A stretch of DNA of 64,000 nt from Promicromonosporaceae bacterium (GTDB lineage Bacteria; Actinomycetota; Actinomycetes; Actinomycetales; Cellulomonadaceae). The notes below the pieces were generated by a model, which saw only the letters and a program-made list of their open reading frames with translations, made no database searches and had not been told where the DNA came from. A program made the position numbers and the translations under genes. This document shows, piece by piece, positions 1 to 8,405 of this stretch. Positions within the stretch are counted from its first letter, which is position 1. The number at the start of each line of letters is the position of its first letter. The stretch lies in NCBI GenBank assembly GCA_009783295.1, contig WRHK01000017.1, forward strand, positions 1 to 64,000, written 5' to 3'.

Positions 1-152
1 GCGACGGCGCGCGGCGGTCCCGTGCCCGCCGCGTGGCCCTCGAGCAGGGCCGCGAGCTGCGGGTCGGCCGTGCCGTCGTCGCCGGCGAACTGCGACGTCG
101 GCTGGATGGAGCGCAGGTGGCCGGGCAGTGCCCGGCCCTCGGCCTGGGTCAC
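1..152 (-). CDS. SseB-family protein, N-terminal fragment (cut by window edge)
   Basis: About 50 codons are present, starting at a GTG that overlaps the priA stop as GTGA. The visible protein has a short lead, then [15 protein letters not shown] and a run of Asp, Pro, Leu and Ala. This resembles the start of SseB-domain proteins that often follow hisA/priA in Micrococcales. The rest lies outside the window. The role is unknown, although the translational overlap places it in the histidine operon transcript. The family call rests on recognition of the N-terminus and on context only. Confidence 0.6.
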   Translation of the reverse strand, partial: MTQAEGRALPGHLRSIQPTSQFAGDDGTADPQLAALLEGHAAGTGPPRAV

Positions 153-880
153 GGCCGGCCCGCGACGTCGAGCGCCTGGGGCAGCGTGAACGCCCCCGCG
201 TAGAGCGCCTTGCCGACCACGGCGCCCTCGACGCCGGCCGGGACCAGCTCGCGCAGGACGCGCAGGTCCTCGAGCGACGAGATGCCGCCCGACGCCACGA
301 CGGCGGCGTCGGTGCGCGAGGCGACCTCGCGCAGCAGGTCCACGTTCGGGCCGCGCAGCGTGCCGTCCTTGGTGACGTCGGTGACGACGTAGCGGGCGCA
401 GCCGGCCTCGTCGAGGCGGGCCAGCACCTCCCAGAGGTCGCCGCCCTCCTTGGTCCAGCCGCGCGCGGCGAGCGTGGTGCCGCGCACGTCCAGGCCGACG
501 GCCACCTTGTCGCCGTGCTCGGCGATGACGCGCGCCGTCCACTCCGGGTCCTCGAGCGCTGCCGTGCCGATGTTGACGCGGCGGGCGCCCGTGGCGAGGG
601 CCGCGGCGAGCGACGCGTCGTCGCGGATGCCGCCCGAGAGCTCCACCTGGACGTCGAGGCGGGCGACGACGTCGGCCAGCAGCTCGGCGTTGGAGCCGCG
701 GCCGAACGCGGCGTCGAGGTCCACCAGGTGGATCCACTCGGCGCCGCCGGACTGCCAGTCGAGCGCCGCGGTCAGCGGGTCGCCGTAGGACGTCTCGGAG
801 CCGGCCTCGCCCTGGACGAGGCGGACGGCCTGGCCGTCGGCGACGTCGACGGCGGGCAGGAGCACGAGGCGGTCGGTCAT
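149..880 (-). CDS. priA: Phosphoribosyl isomerase A (HisA/TrpF bifunctional isomerase)
   Basis: Cytoplasmic (beta/alpha)8-barrel isomerase of 243 residues. It converts ProFAR to PRFAR in histidine synthesis; actinobacterial PriA members also isomerise phosphoribosyl-anthranilate for tryptophan. The two expected catalytic aspartates are in AVDVADG (Asp12) and TDVTKDG (Asp168). The RGWTKEGG segment around residue 140 is typical of PriA rather than a strict HisA. I chose the ATG at 880, which has a GGAG ribosome site just upstream, over an in-frame start 13 codons earlier. It lies 48 bases after hisH and overlaps the next gene by GTGA. No separate trpF is visible, consistent with dual function, but the window is too small to test this. 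Confidence 0.93.
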   Translation of the reverse strand: MTDRLVLLPAVDVADGQAVRLVQGEAGSETSYGDPLTAALDWQSGGAEWIHLVDLDAAFGRGSNAELLADVVARLDVQVELSGGIRDDASLAAALATGARRVNIGTAALEDPEWTARVIAEHGDKVAVGLDVRGTTLAARGWTKEGGDLWEVLARLDEAGCARYVVTDVTKDGTLRGPNVDLLREVASRTDAAVVASGGISSLEDLRVLRELVPAGVEGAVVGKALYAGAFTLPQALDVAGRP

Positions 881-928
881 GTTTTCTCCGTTCGGCGTGG
901 TCTCGGCAGGCGCGACCACCGGGGGTGC

Positions 929-1585
929 TTAGAGGGTCTTGAGCCAGTTCTCGAGCAGGGTGGCCCCCGCGTCGCCCGACTTCTCGGGGTGGAACTGGGT
1001 GGCGGACAGCGGGCCGTCCTCCACGGCCGCGACGAACCGGGCCCCGTGCTCGGGCGTGCCGTGGTGGGCCCAGGTCACGAGCGGCGGGGTGAAGAACGGG
1101 CTCGCGGCGTCGTCGTGGCCCTGCGTGAAGGTCTGGGCCGCATACGAGTGCACGAAGTAGAAGCGCTGGTCCTCGACGCCCGCGAACAGGCGCGTGTCAG
1201 CGGGCGCGTCGACCGTGGACCAGCCCATGTGCGGCACGACGGGGGCGTCCAGGCGCTCGACGACGCCCGCCCACTCGCCCAGGCCCTCGGCGTCCACGCC
1301 GTGCTCGACGCCGCGCGCAAACATGACCTGCATGCCCACGCAGATGCCCAGCACGGGCTGGCCGCCGGCCAGGCGCCGGTCGACGACCATGTCGCCGCGG
1401 ACCGCGCGCAGCCCGGCCATGCAGGCCGCGAACGCGCCGACGCCCGGCACCACCAGCCCGTCGGCGGCGACCGCCGCGTCGACGTCGGCCGTGAGCTCCA
1501 CCTGTGCGCCCACCCGCTCGAGGGCACGCACGGCCGACCGCACGTTGCCGAACCCGTAGTCGAGGACGACGACCTGCGCGCTCAC
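929..1585 (-). CDS. hisH: Imidazole glycerol phosphate synthase, glutaminase subunit
   Basis: Class I glutamine amidotransferase of 218 residues that supplies ammonia to HisF. The nucleophile is Cys82 in LGICVGMQ and the partners are His199 and Glu201 in FHPEKSG, so the triad is intact. The start is a GTG ([11 protein letters not shown]) whose first bases overlap the stop of the upstream unknown gene as GTGA. It sits between that gene and priA in the histidine operon. hisF, the cyclase partner, is not in the window and probably lies beyond base 1. Length is normal for the family. Confidence 0.95.
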   Translation of the reverse strand: MSAQVVVLDYGFGNVRSAVRALERVGAQVELTADVDAAVAADGLVVPGVGAFAACMAGLRAVRGDMVVDRRLAGGQPVLGICVGMQVMFARGVEHGVDAEGLGEWAGVVERLDAPVVPHMGWSTVDAPADTRLFAGVEDQRFYFVHSYAAQTFTQGHDDAASPFFTPPLVTWAHHGTPEHGARFVAAVEDGPLSATQFHPEKSGDAGATLLENWLKTL

Positions 1586-2082
1586 GGGTTCTTCCGCGCC
1601 TTGCGCGCGATCCCGGCGAGCATGCGCATGGCCTTGAACCGGCCGATGCCGCCGGACTGCACGACGCCGGGCAGGTCGGCCACCGTGATCGCCCCGGTGA
1701 GCAGGTCCTCGAGCGCGTCCGGCGCGCCCGACAGGACGAGTCCCGGGGGCAGGTTCCCGTCGGCGTTGCCGCCCGTGTAGCGCACGGCCGTGAGCTGGCC
1801 CTCGGCGCGCGTCACGAGGATGAGCGGCACGCCGGTGACCAGCTGGGACACCGCCGCGGCGGCCCGCTCGGGGGCCTCGCCGGTCAGGTCGCGCAGCACC
1901 GCCAGGGCGCCGATCGGCGTCGGAGCGGCGTCGACGTCGAGCTCGGCGAGCGCGCACGCCGCGGCGAGCGCCTCGGCGTCGGCCACCTGGGTGAGCAGCA
2001 CGGCGAGCTCGCGGTCCCGGGGGGCGGTGAGCTCGGAGATGTCGTCCGGGATCTCGAAGTCCTCGGGCAGTTCGTCGGACAC
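1582..2082 (-). CDS. Conserved unknown protein encoded within the histidine operon
   Basis: A 166-residue protein starting at a GTG immediately after the TAG of hisB and overlapping hisH by GTGA. It has an acidic N-terminus ([17 protein letters not shown]), an Ala/Leu-rich middle, a VPLILVTR strand, and a very basic C-terminal tail ending RKARKNP. There is no signal peptide, clear membrane segment or catalytic motif. Position and zero spacing imply co-translation with hisB and hisH. I do not recognise a characterised family. A structural or regulatory accessory of histidine synthesis is possible but unsupported beyond context. Confidence 0.8.
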   Translation of the reverse strand: MSDELPEDFEIPDDISELTAPRDRELAVLLTQVADAEALAAACALAELDVDAAPTPIGALAVLRDLTGEAPERAAAAVSQLVTGVPLILVTRAEGQLTAVRYTGGNADGNLPPGLVLSGAPDALEDLLTGAITVADLPGVVQSGGIGRFKAMRMLAGIARKARKNP

Positions 2083-2682
2083 CTACAGCGCTCCCTTGGT
2101 GGACGGGATGCCCTCGACGCGCGGGTCGAGGGCGACGGCGGCGCGCAGCGCGCGGGCGAGGGCCTTGAACTGGGCCTCGACGATGTGGTGCGGGTCGCGG
2201 CCCGCGAGCACGCGCACGTGCAGGCAGATGCCGGCGTGGTGCGCGATCGACTCGAGCACGTGGCGGGTCAGCGACCCGGTGAAGTGCCCGCCGATGAGGT
2301 GGTACTCCTGCCCCGCGGGCTCGCCCTCGTGGACCAGGTAGGGGCGGCCGGACACGTCGACGACCGCGAGCGCGAGCGCCTCGTCGAGCGGCACCGTGGC
2401 GTCGCCGAAGCGGGCGATGCCCTGCTTGTCGCCGAGCGCCTGCCGGAGGGCCTGGCCGATGACGATCGCCGTGTCCTCGACCGTGTGGTGCGCGTCGATG
2501 TGGGTGTCGCCCGTGGCCTTGACCGTGAGGTCGATGAGCGAGTGCTTGCCCAGCGCCGTGAGCATGTGGTCGTAGAACGGGACCGACGTCGAGATGTCGG
2601 TGCGGCCCGTGCCGTCGAGGTCGAGCTCGACGAGCACCGTCGACTCGCTGGTGGACCGCTCGATGCGGGCGGTGCGGCTCAT
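2083..2682 (-). CDS. hisB: Imidazoleglycerol-phosphate dehydratase
   Basis: Monofunctional HisB of 199 residues, the size of stand-alone dehydratases. It removes water from imidazoleglycerol phosphate to give imidazoleacetol phosphate. The metal-binding histidine clusters are visible: [12 protein letters not shown] around residue 61-72 and a second set in AHHAGICLH and [13 protein letters not shown]. No N-terminal histidinol-phosphatase domain is present, so that step needs another enzyme. The ATG at 2682 overlaps the hisC stop by ATGA, so translation is coupled to the aminotransferase. Confidence 0.95.
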   Translation of the reverse strand: MSRTARIERSTSESTVLVELDLDGTGRTDISTSVPFYDHMLTALGKHSLIDLTVKATGDTHIDAHHTVEDTAIVIGQALRQALGDKQGIARFGDATVPLDEALALAVVDVSGRPYLVHEGEPAGQEYHLIGGHFTGSLTRHVLESIAHHAGICLHVRVLAGRDPHHIVEAQFKALARALRAAVALDPRVEGIPSTKGAL

Positions 2683-3830
2683 CGCAGCTCCTTCTGGACG
2701 TCGGTGAGGGCTTCTCGGAAGGCGGCGGTCTCCTGCGGCGTGCCGACGGACACGCGCAGCCAGCCCGCGGGCCCGACCTCGCGGATCAGCACGCCGCGGT
2801 CGAGCAGCCCCTGCCAGACGGCGTGGCGGTCGGCGAACATGCCGAAGAGGACGAAGTTGGCGTCGGTGTCGGCGACCGTGAACCCCTGCTCGCGCAGCCA
2901 CACGACCAGGGCGTCCCGCTCGTCCCGCAGCGACCCGATCTGGGCCATGAGCTCGTCGGTGTGCTTGAGGGCTGCACGCGCGGCAGCCTGCGTGACGGCC
3001 GACAGGTGGTACGGCAGGCGCACGACGCGCAGCGCGTCGACCAGCCGGGTGCTCGCGGCGAGGTACCCGAGCCGCATGCCGGCGGCCCCGAAGGCCTTCG
3101 ACATGGTGCGCGAGACGGCCAGGTTCGGCCGGTCGGCGAGCAGCCCGAGGGCCGACGGCGTCCCCTCCCGCCGGAACTCGGCGTATGCCTCGTCCACGAC
3201 GACGACAGCGCCCGCCCCGGCCGGCGCGTCGGGCACGTGCACGCGCGCGGCGGCGTCGAGCACCGCCTCGACCACGTCGAGCGGCAGGGCCGTGCCCGTG
3301 GGGTTGTTGGGGCTGGTCAGCAGGATCACGGACGGCTGCTCGCGCTCGATCACCTCGACCGCGTGCGCGACGTCGAGCGTGAAGTCGTCGTTGCGCCGGC
3401 CCGCGACCCAGCGCGTGTGGGTGTCGCGCGCGTACTCCGGGTACATCGAGTACGTCGGCGCGAACGAGACGACCGTGCGCCCGGGCCCGCCGAAGGCCTG
3501 CAGCAGGTGCAGCATCACCTCGTTGGAGCCGTTGGCGGCCCAGACCTGCTCGGCCTGCAGCGCGACGCCCGACTCCTTGAGCAGGTAGGCGGCGAGGTCG
3601 CCGCGCAGGCCCAGGAACTCGCGGTCCGGGTAGCGGTTGAGGCCGCGGGCGGCCTCCGCGACGTCGGCGGCGATGGTCGCCACCACGGCGTCCGACGGCG
3701 CGTACGGGTTCTCGTTGACGTTCAGCAGCACCGGCACGTCGAGCTGGGGGGCGCCGTAGGGCTCCTCGTGGGCCAGCTCGGGCCGCAGCGGGAGCGCGGG
3801 AGAGGTGTGGTTGACGGTGGGGGTCGTCAC
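2679..3830 (-). CDS. hisC: Histidinol-phosphate aminotransferase
   Basis: PLP-dependent class I/II aminotransferase of 383 residues that converts imidazoleacetol phosphate and glutamate to histidinol phosphate. The PLP lysine is Lys245 in [12 protein letters not shown], the cofactor aspartate is Asp213 in [10 protein letters not shown], and SPNNPTGT gives the conserved Asn. The start is a GTG at 3830, the first gene of the local his transcript. It is preceded by about 80 bases without a gene, where a promoter would be expected. hisD, normally immediately upstream, is instead at 8406-9731. Confidence 0.95.
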   Translation of the reverse strand: MTTPTVNHTSPALPLRPELAHEEPYGAPQLDVPVLLNVNENPYAPSDAVVATIAADVAEAARGLNRYPDREFLGLRGDLAAYLLKESGVALQAEQVWAANGSNEVMLHLLQAFGGPGRTVVSFAPTYSMYPEYARDTHTRWVAGRRNDDFTLDVAHAVEVIEREQPSVILLTSPNNPTGTALPLDVVEAVLDAAARVHVPDAPAGAGAVVVVDEAYAEFRREGTPSALGLLADRPNLAVSRTMSKAFGAAGMRLGYLAASTRLVDALRVVRLPYHLSAVTQAAARAALKHTDELMAQIGSLRDERDALVVWLREQGFTVADTDANFVLFGMFADRHAVWQGLLDRGVLIREVGPAGWLRVSVGTPQETAAFREALTDVQKELR

Positions 3831-3911
3831 CGGGTCAGTCTACGGAAGCCGCGGAGGCCCTCGGACGGCATTTCACGGCATGAACGGCCGACGCCGGCCG
3901 CCGCCCGGCGC

Positions 3912-4340
3912 TCAGCCCGCGAGGACGACGTCGTTGCCCTGGATCTGCACCGGGATCTCGGCCAGCGGCGACTGGGCCGGGCCGGAGATCACGGAGCCGT
4001 CCTTGAGCGCGAACCGCGACCCGTGGCACGGGCAGTCGAGCTCGCCGTTCGCCGGCGCGACCTGGCAGCCGGCGTGCGGGCAGATCGAGCTGAACAGGTG
4101 CACCTCGCGCTCCGCGGGGCGGGTGAGCAGCAGGGCCTTCCCGTCCAGCGTGACGGCCTTGGCGGCCCCCACCTGCACGTCGGCGAGCGCCGCGACCTTG
4201 GTGCCCTTGCCCTGGGCGGCCACGGCGGAGGCGGCCTCGTCCGGGGTCTCCGCGGGGGTGACGCAGGCGGACAGCAGGCACACGCCGGCGACGGTGGTGC
4301 CGGCGACGCCGAGCAGCTGGCGGCGGGTGAGGTCGGTCAT
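3912..4340 (-). CDS. Rieske [2Fe-2S] protein with twin-arginine/lipoprotein signal
   Basis: A 142-residue exported iron-sulfur protein. The N-terminus has a twin-arginine motif (TRRQLLG), a hydrophobic stretch and a lipobox (LLSAC, Cys26), so it is probably folded before Tat export and then lipid-anchored. The Rieske ligands are complete: Cys87-x-His89 (CPHAGC) and Cys103-x2-His106 (CPCHGS), including the disulfide-type cysteines. Proteins like this occur alone in many actinobacteria; partner and electron path are unknown. It is not the cytochrome bc1 Rieske subunit, which is longer and multi-spanning in actinobacteria. Confidence 0.9.
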   Translation of the reverse strand: MTDLTRRQLLGVAGTTVAGVCLLSACVTPAETPDEAASAVAAQGKGTKVAALADVQVGAAKAVTLDGKALLLTRPAEREVHLFSSICPHAGCQVAPANGELDCPCHGSRFALKDGSVISGPAQSPLAEIPVQIQGNDVVLAG

Positions 4341-4369
4341 GGCGCCATCCTGACGCCTCTTGCTGGGCG

Positions 4370-4606
4370 TCAGCGACCGGGGCGCTGGTCGCCCGGTGAG
4401 CGCCGCCGGGCCTCCGCGTCCAGGCCCTCGTGCGCGTCGCGGACCATGCGCTTCGCGGCGCGGTCCATGTCGAGCGACCGCCGCACACGCGCGTCGCGCT
4501 TGCGGACGACGGCGAGCTGGAACCAGATGAGGAGGGCGGGGATGATCGCGAGCAGCCAGGGGTGCGCTTCGACGACGTCGAGCACCGTGAGCAGGGCGTC
4601 AGGCAC
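4370..4606 (-). CDS. Small single-span membrane protein
   Basis: A 78-residue protein starting at GTG 4606 (VPDALLTVLDVVEA). An earlier in-frame start would add 24 unconvincing residues. One hydrophobic helix (PWLLAIIPALLIWFQLAVV, about residues 15-33) is followed by a highly charged cytoplasmic tail rich in Arg, Lys and Asp. No family is recognised. It lies 29 bases upstream of the Rieske gene on the same strand, so the two may be co-transcribed. It is divergent from recQ. Confidence 0.65.
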   Translation of the reverse strand: MPDALLTVLDVVEAHPWLLAIIPALLIWFQLAVVRKRDARVRRSLDMDRAAKRMVRDAHEGLDAEARRRSPGDQRPGR

Positions 4607-4730
4607 ACGCGCACCGTAGCGGCGCCGCGACGCGGTGGCGAGGGTGCTTTTCTGACAGGGGACGACATCGTCGTCCACAGGTCGCGCGATCCGGGGCCCG
4701 GGCGTCGGTGCCGCCCCCTACGATCGCCAG

Positions 4731-7016
4731 GTGACCGAGACTCCGCCTCCGGGCCCCGCGACCGACGACGCCGCGCGCCGCGCCAAGCTCGCGATGCTGC
4801 GCGGGCTCATGGACTCCGCGCACGGGGCCGACGGCGGGCCGAGCACGCTGCGCGAGCAGGCGGAGTCGTCGCTGCGGGCCCTGGTGGGCCGCGACGACGC
4901 GGCGCTGTGCGAGGACCAGTGGCGGGCCATCGAGGCGCTGGTGGCGTTCCGCCGCCGGGCGCTCGTGGTGCAGCGCACCGGGTGGGGCAAGTCGGCCGTG
5001 TACTTCGTGGCGACGGCGCTGCTGCGGGCCCGCGGTGCGGGGCCGACGGTCATCGTGTCGCCGCTGCTGGCGCTCATGCGCGACCAGATCTCCGCGGCGG
5101 CCCGCGCCGGGATCCGGGCCGTGACGATCAACTCGGCCAACGTCACCGAGTGGGACGAGGTGCACGCGGCGATCGCGCGGGGCGAGGTCGACGTGCTGCT
5201 CTGCTCCCCCGAGCGGCTCAACAACCCCGGGTTCCGCGACGAGGTGCTGCCGCGCCTGGCCGCCGACGCCGGCCTCGTGGTGATCGACGAGGCGCACTGC
5301 ATCTCCGACTGGGGCCACGACTTCCGGCCCGACTACCGCCGCATCCGCACGCTGCTGGCCGACCTCCCCCCGGGCATCCCCGTGCTGGCGACGACCGCCA
5401 CGGCGAACGAGCGCGTCACACGCGACGTCGCGGAGCAGCTCGCGGTCCATGCGGGCGCGACCGGCCCGGGCGACGACGTGCTGGTGCTGCGCGGCGGGCT
5501 GGACCGCGAGTCGCTGCACCTCGCGGTGCTCGAGCTGCCCGACCAGCCGACGCGCGTCGCCTGGCTGGCCGAGGCGCTCCAGGACGTCGACGGGTCCGGC
5601 ATCGTCTACTGCCTCACCGTCTCGGCGGCCGAGCAGGTGGCCGAGCAGCTGCGCGCCGCGGGCCTCGCCGTCGCCGCGTACACGGGCCGCACCGACCCGA
5701 CGCAGCGCGAGGCCCTCGAGGAGGACCTCAAGGAGAACCGGGTCAAGGCCCTGGTCGCGACGTCCGCGCTGGGCATGGGCTTCGACAAGCCCGACCTCGC
5801 CTTCGTGGTGCACCTGGGTGCGCCCGCCTCCCCGATCGCGTACTACCAGCAGGTGGGTCGCGCAGGGCGCGGGGTCGACGACGCCGTCGTGGTGCTGCTG
5901 CCCGGCCAGGAGGACCGCGCGATCTGGGACTGGTTCGGCTCGCAGGCGTTCCCGGCCGAGGGGCAGGTCCGGGCCACGCTCGCCGCGCTCGGCCGGGCGG
6001 ACGGGCCGCTCTCGACGGCGGCGCTCGAGCCGCTCGTCGACCTCAAGCGGTCCCGCCTGGAGACGATGCTCAAGGTGCTCGACGTCGACGGGGCGGTGCG
6101 GCGCGTCCAGGGTGGCTGGACGGCCACCGGACAGCCGTGGTCGTACGACGCCGAGCGGTACGCCCGCGTCACGGCCACGCGCGAGGCCGAGCAGCAGGCG
6201 ATGGTCGACTACGTCCGCACGTCGGGCTGCCGGATGGCATATCTGCGGCGACAGCTCGACGACCCCGAGCTCGTGGGGCCGGACGGCGACACCTGGCGGT
6301 GCGGCCGCTGCGACCGGTGCGGCGGCGTCGAGCTGCCCGAGGTGCCGGACGCGGACGCCGTGGCCGTCGCGCGGCACGAGATGGACCGGCCCGGCGTCGA
6401 GGTGGAGCCGCGCAAGATGTGGCCCTCGGGGCTGGCGGCCATCGGCCTGGACCTGCGGGGCAAGCTCGGGGCGGACGAGGTGGCCGAGACCGGCCGCGCC
6501 GTCGCGCGGCTCGACGGCCTGGGCTGGTCGGGGCCGCTGCGCGAGCTCCTCTCCGGGCCCGACGGCGAGCTGCCCGTGCCGCTGCGCCGTGCCGCCGTGC
6601 GCGTGCTCGACGACTGGCAGGCGATCCGCGAGGCCTCCGAGGACCCGGAGGCGCCCGGCCGGCTGCTCGTCGAGGGCGTCGTCGCCGTCCGGTCCGTGAC
6701 GCGGCCCCAGCTGACGTTCCACCTGGCCGACGGCCTCGCGCGCTACCTCGGGGTGCCGCTCATCGGCGCCGTGGGTCCCGTGTCCGGCATGGAGGCTCCC
6801 GGACGCCACGACGTGAACTCCGCGATGCGCCTGGCCGGCGTGGCGAAGCGGCTGGAGCTGCAGCTCAGCGAGCCCGCCCGTCGCGGCTTGCCCGGGCGGT
6901 CGGTGCTGCTGGTCGACGACTGGACCGAGTCCGGCTGGACGCTCACCGTGGCCGCGCGGATGCTGCGCCAGGCCGGCGCGCAGCGGGTGTGGCCGTTCGT
7001 GCTGGGCGTCCGATGA
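4731..7016 (+). CDS. recQ: RecQ-family DNA helicase with C-terminal phosphoribosyltransferase-like domain
   Basis: A 761-residue superfamily-2 helicase. Walker A is a variant GWGKS near residue 84; motif II is DEAHC, motif III ATTAT and motif VI QQVGRAGRG. The RecQ zinc region is seen as SGC followed by CGRCDRC near residue 524. No HRDC domain follows. Instead the last 200 residues carry a type I phosphoribosyltransferase-like loop, VLLVDDWTESGWT, near residue 725, as in ComF and PRTase proteins. Such fusions occur in some actinobacterial RecQ proteins. The start is GTG 4731. It overlaps the hydrolase gene by ATGA. Whether the tail is catalytic is unknown: the loop has Trp-Thr-Glu where Val/Ile-Thr/Ser-Thr is usual. 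Confidence 0.9.
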   Translation: MTETPPPGPATDDAARRAKLAMLRGLMDSAHGADGGPSTLREQAESSLRALVGRDDAALCEDQWRAIEALVAFRRRALVVQRTGWGKSAVYFVATALLRARGAGPTVIVSPLLALMRDQISAAARAGIRAVTINSANVTEWDEVHAAIARGEVDVLLCSPERLNNPGFRDEVLPRLAADAGLVVIDEAHCISDWGHDFRPDYRRIRTLLADLPPGIPVLATTATANERVTRDVAEQLAVHAGATGPGDDVLVLRGGLDRESLHLAVLELPDQPTRVAWLAEALQDVDGSGIVYCLTVSAAEQVAEQLRAAGLAVAAYTGRTDPTQREALEEDLKENRVKALVATSALGMGFDKPDLAFVVHLGAPASPIAYYQQVGRAGRGVDDAVVVLLPGQEDRAIWDWFGSQAFPAEGQVRATLAALGRADGPLSTAALEPLVDLKRSRLETMLKVLDVDGAVRRVQGGWTATGQPWSYDAERYARVTATREAEQQAMVDYVRTSGCRMAYLRRQLDDPELVGPDGDTWRCGRCDRCGGVELPEVPDADAVAVARHEMDRPGVEVEPRKMWPSGLAAIGLDLRGKLGADEVAETGRAVARLDGLGWSGPLRELLSGPDGELPVPLRRAAVRVLDDWQAIREASEDPEAPGRLLVEGVVAVRSVTRPQLTFHLADGLARYLGVPLIGAVGPVSGMEAPGRHDVNSAMRLAGVAKRLELQLSEPARRGLPGRSVLLVDDWTESGWTLTVAARMLRQAGAQRVWPFVLGVR

Positions 7017-7870
7017 GGGTGGTCCGGCGGCGGGTCCGGCACGCGGCGATCGTCACGGTGGTGGTGCTGTCCGTGCTCACGGGCACCGCCTTTCTGGCGC
7101 GCTCGAACCAGCACCACCTTGCCTACCACCCGTCGCGCGGGCCGCTGCCCGCGGCCGCCGCGACGCTCGCGGGCGCCGAGGACGTCACCCTGACGACGTC
7201 GGACGGGTTGCGGCTCACGTCATGGTTCGTGCCGCCCGCGGCAGGCGCGCCCGCGCGGGAGCAGGCCGTGCTGGTGGCCCACGGCAACGGGGGCGACCTC
7301 GCGGGCCGTGCCGGGCTCGCGTCCGAGCTCGCAGACCGCGGGTTCGCCGTGCTGCTGCTCGGCTACCGCGGCTTCGCCGGGAACCCGGGGACGCCGTGCG
7401 AGGCGGGGCTGCTGCGCGACGCCGCGGCCGCCCAGCAGGAGCTCGCCGACCGCGGGTTCGGCCCGGAGCGCACGCTCTATCTCGGGGAGTCGATCGGCAC
7501 GGGCGTCGTCACGGGCCTCGCCGCCGAGGTGCCGCCCGCCGGCCTGGTGCTGCGGTCGCCGTTCACGTCGTTCGAGGACGTGGCCCGCACGATCGCGCCG
7601 CTCCCTCGCCCGCTGCTGCGGTTCCTGCTGGACCGCAACGTCTACCCGCTCGCCGCGCAGGCCGCGGTGAGCGACGTGCCGACGACCGTGATCCAGGGAT
7701 CGGCCGACGAGGTGGTCCCGGCGAGCCAGAGCAGCGCGGTCGCCGAGGCTGCCGGGAACCTGTTCGAGCACGTCGTGATCGAGGGAGCGCGCCACAACGA
7801 GGCCCGGTGGCACGGGCCGACCGTCGCGGACGCCGTCGCGCGGCTCGGCGACGCGGTCGCCGGGACCTGA
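7013..7870 (+). CDS. Membrane-anchored alpha/beta hydrolase
   Basis: A 285-residue alpha/beta hydrolase of the BEM46/ABHD type. It has one N-terminal signal anchor (residues about 11-29). The oxyanion region is HGNGGD, the nucleophile is Ser160 in GESIGTG, and the acid and base are Asp232 (GSADEVVP) and His261 (EGARHNE). The catalytic domain should be extracytoplasmic. Substrate is unknown; esterase or peptidase-like activity is typical. The ATG lies inside the recQ stop (ATGA), so expression is coupled to the helicase, but no functional link is evident. Confidence 0.88.
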   Translation: MRVVRRRVRHAAIVTVVVLSVLTGTAFLARSNQHHLAYHPSRGPLPAAAATLAGAEDVTLTTSDGLRLTSWFVPPAAGAPAREQAVLVAHGNGGDLAGRAGLASELADRGFAVLLLGYRGFAGNPGTPCEAGLLRDAAAAQQELADRGFGPERTLYLGESIGTGVVTGLAAEVPPAGLVLRSPFTSFEDVARTIAPLPRPLLRFLLDRNVYPLAAQAAVSDVPTTVIQGSADEVVPASQSSAVAEAAGNLFEHVVIEGARHNEARWHGPTVADAVARLGDAVAGT

Positions 7871-7880
7871 CGCCCCCGGG

Positions 7881-8363
7881 TCACCGGGGCCGTGTCCCGA
7901 TCCGCTCGACCTCGTCCGCCACCTGCGCCGCCGGCCTGTCGGTGTCGACCACGTGCGTGGCCTCGTCGCGCAGCACGGGCTCGACAACCTCGATGTCGTG
8001 CTCCACCTGCGCCCGCGAGGCCGCGTCCTGCCCGTACGGGTTGTCCGCGCGCGCCGCGACCCGCCCGAGCAGCACGTCCCGCGGCGCGGTCAGCAGCACG
8101 ACGGCGTCGAAGCGCTCCCGCAGCTCGTGCCGGTTGGACACGGTCCCCGCGACGAACAGCACGTCCTCCGAGTGCGCGTCCAGGCGCGCCCGCACCCGCG
8201 CGACGTCCCAGAGCTGCTCCCAGCCCACGGGACGCCGCCGGTCCTCCACCAGCACCGAGTAGCCCTGGTAGTCGAGGTCCTCGACGGCATGACCGCGCGC
8301 CGCGAGCTCGCGCAGCACCGTCGACTTGCCCGCCCCGGGCATGCCGGTCAGCAGCACGATCAC
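7881..8363 (-). CDS. P-loop nucleotide kinase-like ATPase
   Basis: A 160-residue protein with Walker A GMPGAGKST at residues 7-15 and an adenylate- or shikimate-kinase-like layout (DLDYQGYSVLVED after the P-loop, then an Arg-rich lid). The GTG at 8363 was chosen because an AAGGAG ribosome site lies six bases upstream; an earlier GTG at 8396 would place that site inside the gene. It follows hisD by 42 bases on the same strand, so it is probably the last gene of that transcript. Substrate is unknown. Confidence 0.8.
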   Translation of the reverse strand: MIVLLTGMPGAGKSTVLRELAARGHAVEDLDYQGYSVLVEDRRRPVGWEQLWDVARVRARLDAHSEDVLFVAGTVSNRHELRERFDAVVLLTAPRDVLLGRVAARADNPYGQDAASRAQVEHDIEVVEPVLRDEATHVVDTDRPAAQVADEVERIGTRPR

Positions 8364-8405
8364 GCCCGGCTCCTTCCGCCGCCCGAGCGCCGGCACGCCC
8401 CGCGG

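Noticed and set aside
128-3588. Long plus-strand open frames opposite the histidine genes
   Set aside because: Arg/Ala/Gly-rich low-complexity translations with no motifs; they mirror hisC, hisB, hisH and priA and arise from the GC-rich third codon positions.
4660-4676. Operator from GGACGAC/GTCGTCC repeat upstream of recQ
   Set aside because: Only seven-base arms of a very common GC-rich word; not distinctive enough to list as a site.
4430-7012. Frame running into the alpha/beta hydrolase from far upstream, suggesting a fused protein
   Set aside because: The first 860 codons are the off-frame reading of recQ; the hydrolase has its own ATG overlapping the recQ stop.
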